NCBI GenBank assembly: GCA_033439685.1 | Contig: JAUEDM010000012.1 | Location: forward strand, 1 to 34,764 | Length of the DNA: 34,764 nt | Direction of reading: 5' to 3' | Origin: Apodospora peruviana | Lineage: Eukaryota; Ascomycota; Sordariomycetes; Sordariales; Lasiosphaeriaceae | In this document: in pieces, positions 1 through 9,936 of the stretch | Layout: each line of letters starts with the position of its first letter | Numbering within the stretch: the stretch's first letter is position 1 | Notes under the pieces: generated by a model | Database searches by the model: none | Seen by the model: only the letters and a program-made list of their open reading frames with translations | Told to the model about the DNA's origin: nothing | Made by a program: the position numbers and the translations under genes

Positions 1-1
1 G

Positions 2-595
2 GACAAATTTGGCCATCTCAAAACAGGTAAGGGGTATTGGTACGAGATCATGTTCGTCAAGGACACAATCATGGTACTCGCCGCCGTCACGCTGGTCATG
101 GTGACACAGTTCGGCATCTTCAACCGGTGCGACTGCTACACTTTGTGGGGCCGGGCTCCGTTGGCTCTGCCGCAAATTTTTGAGGTCAAAGTAGCACTTA
201 TGGACCGTATAAGGCTGGAATGGCCACTGGTGACTTTTGGATGGATCGCTGCCGAGCTGGTTTTGTGTGTTTTGGTTTGGTGGTGGTATCGTGATGCTTT
301 CGGTGTGTACACGCAGATGGATGACGGAACCTCCAATATACCCGTTGCGGTGTCGTCTTTGTGGAGGCGAGTCTTTCGAAAGAGGCGGGATTCTGATGGA
401 GCCCTTGCTGTTCACGGTGTTGAGCCACAAGGGCCCGGACCAGAAATACCTCTGTTGAGGTTGTCAGGAGACGCGAAGTCAAGGAGCCCGTCAGCTCAAG
501 GAGACAGGATGAATACGACTGGATTGATGCAGACAAGACCGCCATCAGATGAGTGGGGTTCTGCGGCGAGAGCTGAGTTGAATTTTGGGCGTTAG
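2..595 (+). CDS. C-terminal part of a fungal multi-pass membrane protein (5' end outside window)
   Basis: The frame is open from base 2 to the TAG at 593-595, so the gene starts upstream of the window. The first ATG in view (50) is probably internal, because the frame upstream is open and reads sensible residues (KGYWYEI). Two hydrophobic segments are visible, one just after the first ATG (MVLAAVTLVMVTQFGIF) and one about 60 residues on (LVTFGWIAAELVLCVLVWWW). Between them is NRCDCYTLWGRAPLALPQ, a motif I remember from uncharacterised fungal membrane proteins. A polar, probably cytosolic tail of about 90 residues rich in Arg, Ser, Gly and Pro follows. No catalytic motif is visible and I assign no function. 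The family resemblance is from memory, not from a search. Confidence 0.75.
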   Translation, partial: DKFGHLKTGKGYWYEIMFVKDTIMVLAAVTLVMVTQFGIFNRCDCYTLWGRAPLALPQIFEVKVALMDRIRLEWPLVTFGWIAAELVLCVLVWWWYRDAFGVYTQMDDGTSNIPVAVSSLWRRVFRKRRDSDGALAVHGVEPQGPGPEIPLLRLSGDAKSRSPSAQGDRMNTTGLMQTRPPSDEWGSAARAELNFGR

Positions 596-1317
596 CTATG
601 ACAAGACCGCTTCGTTGGTACTTTGGATACAGCGGTATTTATTCTTCTTACTAGGATACCCTGTATTTAGTTCGCATCTCATATTCTTCCATTCCATTCC
701 CTCATTTGTAAGCGTACGGGTTAAATACACTTTCCTTGTCGCGGAGGAAACACCAATGGAGCTGCTTAATACACTAAGGTACCTAAGGTAGGTAGTGTCG
801 GTTGGTGCGGCAAGATATTGCTGTGGTGAAGGCATCATCACTCATCAACCGTCATAACGCAGCCTCCTTTTTTTTCACTTCGTCCTTTCCCCGCGCCTGA
901 TCTCAATAGTCCTTCCCCAACGGCAACTCTTATATTTACGAGGGCAACTGCAGTGGACAAACTGTGCCTGCCCCTTGTCAGCCACGCCTTCTCCTTTTTG
1001 GGTCTTGCCATTCTGTGAAGTCCGAACGGCACGCAGGCAGAGAGTCATCACACCGCTTCTGGGCTTTCTCTCCAAACAATTTACCGCGCACCTCAGTCCA
1101 GCTCACTTCCAAGAACAACTGAACCATCTTACACATCCACCCAAACTTGTTTGTAACTCATTCACCTCCAACTAGCGGCCCTGAATCTTGCCGTGTCCAC
1201 ACCCAACATCTGTTTGTCATCGACAACGAGACTTGCGCTCCGTTTCAGTCGTCGACCGCTTCTCCAACAACCGTCATCCTTGAAGCTCTGTTGTGCGCAT
1301 CCACCATTACCCTGGCC
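596..1317. other. Intergenic region, probable promoter and 5' UTR of the DUF4246 gene
   Basis: No convincing coding region: the open frames here are short, overlap on both strands and lack recognisable motifs. It holds the palindrome-containing string AAGGTACCTAAGGTAGGTAG near 777-796, a short T run near 868-876, and C/T-rich sequence close to the downstream start codon, as is common in fungal promoters. Confidence 0.5.
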
Positions 1318-3845
1318 ATGGACTGGCACCATGAGTATCAGACCCTCGTCGAGACCATGCGCCCTGACCCGTATAAGTATCCTGGCATCGACTTGCCCTT
1401 GCGATATTTTCCTCAGAAATATGAATACCCGGATGATCCTGACCAATCAATGAAGTTCTATATTGGCGGCCACCCAGACTTCGATGAAAGCTGGTCAAAT
1501 CTCCTGCCCGTGCGCGAAGTGGCCATGATGATTCTAGTGGACCGCCTGACCGACAAACCCAACTGGCACGACAAGGTCTTCAACGATGAGATTGTTGCAA
1601 AATGGCGGAATGAAGCTCTGAACCTGCCCGAGGACGCTGTCTACAGCATCATCGTCCAGGACAAGCAAAACCTGATGATACCCCAGCGGACGAGACTCAT
1701 AACGGAGAAAGCTTTTGACAATGTTTGTAATTATTCTTTCTGCTTGATATTAGGGCTTTAACTAACACGTCGACTCTTCAATGTCTCGGACACAGTGTGT
1801 GGCCGAGCTGAAAGCCAAGGCCGAATTCTTCAAGAATACGGGCCTCATTTACACGCTTAATGGCAATAGAGTCAACGAGTATCCTGAACCTAAAACCTTC
1901 ACCGTTGGCAAAACCCTCACCGTCATAAAGTCAGACACCGTCGTGTCATCCGACCTACACCACGGTCTGAGAAAGGCTTTTGATAAGGTTCGTGCAGACC
2001 AAGCCTCGGAACCGGACTGGCATCCCTGGACAAACGAAATGGTCCAAGATCTAATCCATCCATCCATGTACCCCTTCGTCTACGACCGGTCAAAGTTCAT
2101 CCACCGAGAGGTTGTTCGTGTGTCCAATGCTATCGAGAAGTGGTCAGGCAAAGGTGATGTTCCGTCGCGGGATTCGGAGGAATCCGCAGATGGAGCTCCG
2201 GATGTGTATTGGTCGGAGAAATACCAGTGGCTCCCGGCCAATCTTTCCTTCCAGGTAGATAGTACAGTCAAGTTTGCGAGCTACGTCAACAACCTGCACC
2301 CGAAGAAATATCCCGATATATATGGGGTCATCGAGAAGGTCATTGATATTGCCATCCCGGCATGGGACCATGCTTTGACTGGCCAGGTTCTCGTGAAGGA
2401 TCTCGAAGACGACAACGGTGTGGGTGTGCGGGTGCCCCGGTTACCTGTCCGGTTTGATCTACCTCCAGAGTACAAGTACGTACATCTGATTCCTTTCAAA
2501 AACGCTCGGAGAATGAAACTATCATTCTGTTATTAACACTTATTCTTTTACTAGTTATGACATGGATGATGTTGCATGGGAGCAGTTCAATGCCGAGACA
2601 CTTGCGGCTGTCGGGCGTGAAAAGGGTCCGATCCAGCTCACGGGACGCGAACTAAATGATGAAAAGGATATCATGAACCGCGGCATATCGGCTGGCGAGG
2701 CGTTGGAGGAAGAAGGGGACGCGGAGTTACTGGAAAAGGCGACGATCCAGCTGAAGTGGGAGAAGATCCGTGACCCTATCATACCGGAGCCCAAGGACTA
2801 CGTACTTGTCACGTTCGAGTGTGCGTTAAACAGCCTGAGAGAAGGTTTCTAGCACAAGGGCTTGCAGGTTATTGTCAAGATGGAAAGCATTGAATTGACG
2901 CCTGATAAGCCTGAATTCCCGGCTGGCGGGTGGCATGTTAGTCTTCATCGTCGTGAGAATATGGATTCACCCTGTCTCAATGAGCACTACGTGGCAGTCG
3001 ACAGACTTCAATGCTAATCCACGTGAGCCTCTCTTCAGATCGAAGGCCAACTAAACGAACACATTGTCGCAACCGCGCTGTACTACCTCGATTCCGAAAA
3101 CGTGACGCACAGTACCCTGTCGTTTCGGATGCAGACCAGCTCAGAGCAAGAAGAGTTGCAAATGCGGGTGTGACAAGAGAAATACGATTCCTACGAACGC
3201 TTATACGGCACTGAGCTGGGTCCAGTAACCAGCAAAGATCCATGTGTTCAGGATTACGGAAGCGTCGAGACGGTGCAGGGATACCTTCTCGCTTTCCCAA
3301 ATACCTTGTGTGTATTTTTCAGTGTCTCCATCCGCCCTGATCCTTGATATTACATCGACTAACAGTATAATCGTCTGCTAGTCAACATCGCGTGTCATCG
3401 TTCGGCCTCAAGGACCCCAGCAAGCCAGGCCATCGGCGATTCATTGCGCTTTGGCTCGTGGATCCTAACATGCGCATCATCTCCACGGGCAACGTTCCCT
3501 CGCAGCAGCTGGACTGGTGGTTCGAGGCGCTCGTTGGCCCTAATTCACAAACAGTCAAGGGCGAGATGCCTGCAGACATTCTGCAACTTCTAGTTGAACA
3601 GGGCGTTGCTGACAAATACAACCTCTCGATAGGATGCGGCCGCCAAACTGACACAGAGCCGGACTCGTCGACTCCCACGGGAGATTTTGGACATGATATG
3701 CCGCGCAGGACTCAATGTGGAAGGGCCGATGACGGACGACGAAGCGCGCCAACATCGTATCTCGCTCATGGAGGAGCGCAGTAACTTCCAGAAGAAGAGC
3801 GAAGATATAATCGCCCGAACGGGGTATTCCTTCTGCGAACACTGA
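1318..3845 (+). CDS. DUF4246 family protein, multi-exon, with an in-frame TGA (possibly decaying)
   Basis: Modelled exons: 1318-1722, 1796-2475, 2555-2801, 2853-2936, 3039-3307, 3382-3592, 3657-3845; together about 694 codons before the stop. The product matches fungal DUF4246 as I remember it: REVAMMILVDRLTDKPNWH, CVAELKAKAEFF across intron 1, GLQVIVKMESIELTPDKP, GGWH/IEGQLNEHIVATALYY across intron 4, LLAFPNTFQHRV across intron 5, DPNMRIISTGNVP, and C-terminal TDDEARQHRISLMEER. Introns 1, 4 and 5 have convincing donors and branch-like CTAAC/CTAAT; introns 3 (51 nt) and 6 (3593- or 3605-3656) are weaker and inferred from frame. TGA at 3171-3173 interrupts a conserved frame that continues in phase (EKYDSYERLYG). 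An 84-nt intron 3168-3251 would remove it but also the conserved segment. Function unknown; the WH.EGQ region may bind metal, but this is a guess. I chose ATG 1318 over in-frame 1147 because family similarity begins there. Confidence 0.7.
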
Positions 3846-3987
3846 GTTCAAGTTCAAGCGTCAGGATGATCAAGAACGGGACATTGCCATTCCAAACTTT
3901 TTATCTATGTACAGCTGTCTTTTGACGTTCATTCATTAGCACGTATCTACATGTCCTTCGTGAGCTTTCTGCACCAAATAAAAGCCA

Positions 3988-5836
3988 TTACTGCTCCCTG
4001 CTATATTTTGAAAACTGTCTCCATTTCGCCCCGTACCGCAGAATCAAGATGGAGATGGGCGCCAGGCAGAAACTGAAGGCGGCGAACACCGAGAAACCCC
4101 AGCCATAGCCAAAATTGTCTATCAGGGGACCCGTCGTCAGCGGTAGGAAGGTGCTCATCAGACACCTCGTCACGATGATGCCCGTCATGGCTGAGGCCGA
4201 GTAGAGCCCAAAGGCGTCGACGACATAGGCCATGAGCGGGATCACCGTCAGCATGACGGTGGTGCCCATGATCAAGACCGACAGCAGAAGGAAGGGCAGC
4301 GGCAACTCGAGCTCGGCGCTCCAGCCGTACATGGCGATAGCGACTGGTGTGCACAGCGCCCCCACGACGCCCAGAGGCAAACGGTACTCTGGCAGCCCGA
4401 CGCCATCCTTGCTGGCGTCCCGCATGCGGATGTAGATCTTGTCGAGGCTGTTGTTGCAAATGAAGACGCTGATGGCGGATCCGAGGGTGAAGCTGATGAA
4501 ACACCAGCCCGTCGCGACCGAAGACAGCCCGTACCGCTCCTGCAGCACGTTCGGCAGCGTCACGCTCATGATGTAAAAGTAGGTAAAGGCTACGCTGCCC
4601 AGCAGGCTGAGCGCCATCAGCACGCCGGACCCGCACAGCACGAGCGCCGGCCGCAGCACCGCGTCCCTAAGCTTGCGCAGCTCGCTGCCCGTGCTCACGA
4701 GGACCGGTTCGTCCGACTCCTCCCCGTCAACCACCGCCTTGATTACCACCTGCTTGTTGTCGTCGATCTCGGCCGCCGCCGCCGCCGCCGCCACCACCTT
4801 TTTCCGCAGGATGGCCAGCTTGTAGGTCTCGCGGAAGTAGGTCAGGAAGAGCAGCTCGCAGGTCGTTGCGAGCGCGATGGCGAGCCAGACGACAGCGCGC
4901 CAGGAGCCGAACCGGTCGGCGATCATGGTAGCGATTCCCGGAGCGATGGCACCGCCGATCAGGGGAGCCAGGAAGACCAGGCTGACGGCGCCGCCTCGCT
5001 CTTCCGGGGGGAAAAATGTCGCCCACGATGGCCGGGTTGAGGACGTTGCAGGCGACTGCTAGACCCGTCAGGGCGCGCGCGGTGACGAACTGCGGCACGG
5101 TGGTGGATGTCGCCGCGAGCACGGTGGCGGCGATGAGGAGCATGTTGGCGGCGTTCATGACCACGTACCGGCCGTGGAGCTCGCTGAGGGGCGCGATAAG
5201 TAACGGGCCCGCGGCTTCGCCAAGCTCCCAGATTGTGACGAGGAGGACGTGGGAGGCTGCTACTGTCGTTTGCTGGGTGAAATCGGCTGCTACTACTGCT
5301 GCTGCTGGGAGAGACGGGGGAGGGGTCAAGTCGTCTACGATTACGCCTGCCAGCGGGACGACGGAGATGCAGGTGAATGTTCTGGATGAAGTGTTAGTTG
5401 GTATGTATGAAGATGAGATGATGACCCATTGTCAGTGAGTGGGAATATTGACTGTGTGCTACATGTTGATATGTAGAGACTCAATGAGTTGGACTCATGA
5501 ATGAGATTTCATGATGAATGCTCAAAAAAAAAAAAGGGGGTGAACATACGTGACAAATGCCATCATGGACAGCAGCAACACAATTCCCCACTTAAATGAG
5601 TCCGGCCATTCCATCGGATTATCAGACGGGTCACCTTTATCGAAGCTGAGATCCACCGTCGCGATGGTTGCATTTTGTGTCTCGGATCTCGTTAATGTCG
5701 TTGTCGTTACTGTTGTCGTCGTCGTGCCATTGTAAGTTCTGGCTTCCTGTTGTAACAGTGGTTGCCGGACTTGTGCGGAGTCGTCCACGAATGAAGCCAT
5801 TGTCATTGCATTGGTCAGACTCTGGGTACCCGTCAT
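3988..5836 (-). CDS. MFS transporter, drug:H+ antiporter-like, with a one-base frameshift
   Basis: Exon 1 is 5836-5550 and exon 2 is 5381-3988. The intron (GTATGT...CCAG, 168 nt) joins MAFVT to TFTCISVVPLAG, a usual start of helix 1 in fungal DHA1-type transporters. Visible hallmarks are a Thr-rich cytosolic N-terminus, WPDSFKWGIV before helix 1, the loop motif PLSELHGRYVV, ALTGLAVACNVLNPAIVGDIF, and a run of hydrophobic helices to the C-terminus. A central cytosolic loop holds an alanine run encoded by (GCC)n near 4770-4795, then an acidic stretch. The frame is broken near 5006-5016: after GDIFPP the protein continues (EERGGAVSLVFLAPLIGG) only if one base of the T5C6 run on the coding strand is surplus. 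Exon lengths sum to 1681, one more than a multiple of three; without that base the protein would be about 559 aa. This may be a sequencing error or a recent lesion. Substrate unknown; likely plasma membrane. Confidence 0.8.
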
Positions 5837-7940
5837 GTTCGGGTGAGATGAGCAAAGTAAACAAAAGACTTTGAAGCTATATCCAGTGGAGACGGAACTC
5901 GGGACAAAAAGGGCTTAATGAGAAAAAAGTCTGGTTCTTCTTTTCATTTGTTTGGACCCTGAAATCTTTTTGAACTGAGAATTGGAGAATTCGAGTGGCG
6001 AAGTCGGAAAGAAAAAAAAAAAAATCCCCAAGAAAGCAAAAAGATGGGGTTGGTTTGCTGTCGGGTCTAAAATGGCGTCGCTGTCGGCATGCACGGCATC
6101 CATCTGCGGAGGCAGGACCACCCCGGGCACCTTTTTGACATTTTGACTCACACCGTTTCTTTGTATGTCGATTATCTTTCTCTGGTTACGTCAATCTCTA
6201 TCTTATTTACAATTGCGTGATTCCATGTAGTATGAATGTTTAACTAGGTACGCGATCCCATCCTCTTGCAGGGCGTCCCTCAAAAGGCGTAATCACGACT
6301 GAAAATACGCAATATGTTATCGATCTCGGGCCGGAGGCGTTTATATGCTGGGCGGCGGCGGCATTGAAGTGTGGAGAAGGTCCCCAGACCGTAGCGCACA
6401 TCCCTGGACGGGTTATCCGCTTTCCGAGCCAGAAAAGGGCAACATCCGATGGAAACCGATCAACTCTAAACCCATAAGTAAAAGAAAAGTAATATAGCCG
6501 GCACTAACGAGGTCTAGGTGCTTCGCTTGCAGATAAACTCGGCTTCATCAATGATCAAACGAGTTCACAGTCGGTATATCGGATGAGGGGTGCTGCTTGT
6601 TTCCGCTTTCTAGCAAGTTCTAGACATACATCAAGGATCCGGCTTGGAGACTGGAGTTGTCATGGCATGCACCCTGCAGATAAATAGCTGCAGAGTGATG
6701 AATGCAAGTGCGGTTAGCCCCGCACCACTTACGCCCTTCCTCGACACGTCCAATAGATACGACATGTCGTATTCGCGTCGCAGGTTGTAGCTTACAACTA
6801 GAACAACGACAGGTGGGTAGTAAGGAGAAATGATGAACGCATTTCCAGCCGAAGATGTATATAATTACATCATCCTCTATCTGCAACGCCTCTTCAGTTT
6901 TGATTCATTTCTCCACTCTTGCCTCGCGTACGCCCATCATCTCTTTATGCAGGAGTGACCTCGATGTTCTGTGTAAACACTGGGTTGACCCGAGCTTATT
7001 AATGAGCAGCTGAGCCTGGGAGACATCGTGAGGCAGCCACGTCACGTTCAAGTCCTCCACTTTAAACGCTCGATAGATAAACCGTGGCTCTGCTCGTTCA
7101 TCTTTTTTCTTCAGTGCTTGGATCCCAAAACGCCAGACCGCGACATTCCATTGAAGGGGTGGTATTCTCGACCCTGAGACAATGTCCTCGTGGATAATGA
7201 GTGTAACTCGGATTAATCGTTGAGGAATACTTTGCTGAGATTTCGCGATAGTTCAATGGTAATGTTGGCTCGACTGGCAAATCCAGAAGACGGCAGATTA
7301 TGCTGCTGCGAACAGAAAAATAATATATTTTCCGGCTTTGGCCGAGTCTTCTTATTGAAGTTATGTTAGACTATATGACATGAAATTCTCATAGGTACCT
7401 ACGTCCACGATCGTTGAATGACTGGTTAGGTAAGCTCATGATTCGGGTGTCAGAGAACGCGACAGTAACAGAGCCTTGCCGGAGGCCGATATGGCTGAAG
7501 CAAAGCTACTTAGGGTAACACGCGACTTTGGTAGAATCCTTAACAGAAAAGCCTGAAACTTGAACGAGGTTCAGTCGGTTACGGTGTCCAAATCACCTAC
7601 AGATGGAGTAACATTCGTGACCAGCTGCCACAACTTTGTAGGGGAAGCGACTTGAAGGCCGGTTGGGAGGTTCCAAGTTAAACGTACTGGGTTACTGGAA
7701 TGGTAAACTCGTGGGTCGACCTAAGTACTTGTCAAGTTAAATAAGTATGCTACATGTACTTGTAGGTATCCCACCCACGAAATAGCCATATAGGCACCGA
7801 TATCTGCTCGCACCCCCAGCAAAGTAGCTGAAACAATATTTGACGCGGCCTAAAAACTGATGTATAATAGTGTAGCGGCGACCCCGGTCACTGTACCTTC
7901 GCTTTTTGTTTGAAGGGCGTGTGTTTGAATTGATATTGGG
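5837..7940. other. Long intergenic region without a convincing gene
   Basis: About 2.1 kb. Only short, motif-free open frames are present on either strand. The part next to the MFS gene is its upstream region and includes an A run near 6011-6023. AGGTACCT occurs at about 7394-7401. A string near 7245-7262 looks like a tRNA D-arm but no tRNA can be folded around it. I see no transposon ends or long repeats. Confidence 0.5.
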
Positions 7941-8415
7941 TCCTCTTTTTCTTTTCTTTTTCTTTTTCTTTTTCTCTTTTTCTTTTTTCTTTTTCTTTTT
8001 TTTTTTTCTTTTCTTAACTTCTTTTTTTTTTTTTTCTTTTTTTTTCTTTTTTTTCGTTCTTTTTTTTTTTCTCTTCTTCTTCTTTTTTCTTCCTCTTTCC
8101 CCTCCCCCTCTTTTTCTTTCTCTGTTTCCTTTCCTTTCCTTTTTTTTTCTTTTTTTTCTCCTTCTTCTTTTTTTTTCTTTCTCCTCTTCTTTTTTCTTTT
8201 TTTTTTTCTTCCCCTTTTTTTTTCCCCCTTTTTTCCTTTGTGTCTTTTTTTTTCTCTTCGTCTGTTTTTTCTTTTTTTTTTTCCCCCTTTCTCTTTTTCT
8301 TCTGTTTTTTGTTTTTTTTGCCTTTTTTTTTCTTCTTTTTTCTTTTTTTTTTTTCTTCTTTTTCTTCCTTTCTTTTTTTTTTTTTTCTTCTTTTTTTTTT
8401 TTCTTTTTTTTTTTC

Positions 8416-8446
<31 letters not shown>

Positions 8447-8470
8447 TTTTTTTCTTCTTTTCCTTTTTCC
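7941..8470 (+). repeat. 530-bp nearly pure polypyrimidine tract (C/T on the + strand)
   Basis: From 7941 to 8470 the + strand is almost entirely T and C, with T runs of 4-20 broken by single or clustered C and only a handful of G and no A. The unit is irregular (CT3, CT5, CCTTT), so it is low-complexity sequence and not a clean microsatellite. Long open frames of poly-Lys/Arg or poly-Phe arise here in several frames and are artefacts. The tract lies about 300 bp beyond the 3' end of the amidoligase gene. Such homopurine:homopyrimidine sequence can form triplex (H-DNA) structures and often causes replication slippage and assembly errors. Confidence 0.95.
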
Positions 8471-8771
8471 GGTGCCATGTACTTGAACCAAAACCACATC
8501 TCAAATTCAACATATGTCGATTTAAGGAAGTTAAACCTGATCTACATCAATCATGGAAGCACTGACGTGATCCCAGTAAAGACCGTTATCATCTCCACGG
8601 ATCTGACAATGATTTGACCTTGTAGGTCCTAATTATGCGCTTGAAGGAAAGACCATGGTTGGAAGAACAAAAGAGTGTACTATGCAAGAAAATGGGAAAA
8701 ACTGACTCCCATAATATCAACCCAAAACATCCTCCAAAAAACTAACCACTGAATACTCTCTTGGCCTAGTT

Positions 8772-9936
8772 CTATCCCATCCGCTCAAACAACCCCTCAA
8801 CAGCACCCAGACTCTCCCACCCCAACGCCTCAGCACCGCTCGCCAGCAGCGCCCACAGCTCCTCAGGCGAAGCACCACCATTCACGTCCGCGCCTCCGAG
8901 CCGCGGCCCGACCGCCATCGCGCCGACCACAAACGCCACGGCGAGCGTGATCCACCCGGACGCATCGTCGGCAACCAGACTCCCAGGCGGCTGGCGGAAC
9001 TCGACCGTGCCCCTTCCCGCGCCCTGCACCGAACTCGAGTTCGAACTCGGCAACATGCCGGTGAAATCCCACTTGTACACCTTTCCTCTCATGAAATCCT
9101 TTTTCTTCCCGTGAGCGCGGCCGTACGCAGAATTGGCGGGAAACAGATTCATCGCTTCGACTATGTTGCGTACATTCCCAGTAATACCGTCGTCGGGGTC
9201 GATGACATGGTCAAGCGTTGCGAGACATTCCGCTAACCCTAACTGTTGCAGAGACGGGTTGGCACGGTTGCTTTGGCACCAGTAGGCGGCGGAACCGCGG
9301 CGCGAAGGTGGGACGAGGCGGTCTAGTGCTGGCTCGTAGTAGAGGGCTGCTTTGGCGAGGGCGGAGAGTTCGGCGGCCGAGAGAGGTGTTGGGGTTCCTG
9401 AGACGTGTACGTGGGTCGAGCAGTGTGATGAGGCTGCCAAAGTGAAGGAGGCGTGCAAGACGGAGAAGATGGTCTCCAGGTCGGACGACCAGTACGCGTA
9501 GACTGGGTATATGGGGGAGACCAGTTCTAGGCCCCCTTTATCTCGAATATCAATTAACAAATGAGTGGTTGGGTGGTTACCGTGGTAGGGAGAGATATGG
9601 GGAAATGGGGTTGGTTGTTGGGGTGATCAGGGGGAAATAGGGGTATGACGGAAGGGTTGTTCCTTCAGACGTAAGTATAAAGCAGGTGAGAACAAAGAAC
9701 TGACAGAGATTTTTGGCCGGCTGGCTGGGAATCGTAATCTCCTGTGTGATGGACCACTCGCGGTAGTTCTCGTGGGACTTGTCGTTGCCGTCGTTGATGT
9801 GGTTGGCGATGCCGGCCTTGAGCAGTCGCTTGCTCAGGTCTCTGGCCAGCGACTTCCAGTTGGGATGCGTCTTCTTGCGGCTACCCAGCAGCAGTTCGAT
9901 CTCGACGCCGAACTGGAACGAGTTCTGGTCTGCCAT
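8772..9936 (-). CDS. Predicted amidoligase (amidoligase_2-like, ATP-dependent amide-bond ligase)
   Basis: Exon 1 is 9936-9705 and exon 2 is 9541-8772; the intron 9542-9704 (GTCAGT...CGAG) joins PAKNL to YKGGLELVSP in phase. The product is 333 aa. It carries the signature of the glutamine-synthetase/COOH-NH2 ligase-fold amidoligases: N-terminal FGVEIEL (residues 9-15, metal-binding Glu12 and Glu14), GLELVSP near 81-87, HVHVSG at 121-126 preceded by a Cys/Ser-Thr segment, and TVEFRQPPGS in the last third. All expected polar residues seem present, so an active enzyme is likely. Family members are thought to join a carboxylate and an amine using ATP; the substrate here is unknown. No signal peptide is visible, suggesting a cytosolic protein. 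The nearest genes are an MFS transporter downstream and an aldo/keto reductase upstream, both on the same strand but 2-3 kb away. Confidence 0.8.

Noticed and set aside
3590..3700. Frameshift near the C-terminus of the DUF4246 gene
   Set aside because: A normal intron of 64 nt (3593-3656, with branch-like CTGAC and ACAG) or 52 nt (3605-3656) explains the change of frame, so a lesion need not be assumed.
7240..7320. tRNA-like D-arm string (GATAGTTCAATGGTAA)
   Set aside because: No acceptor stem, anticodon arm or T-arm (no GGTTC...) can be paired around it.
7737..8565. Several long open frames (up to 258 codons) of poly-Lys/Arg or poly-Phe
   Set aside because: They are a trivial result of the polypyrimidine tract; open frames occur on both strands and in several frames with no domain.
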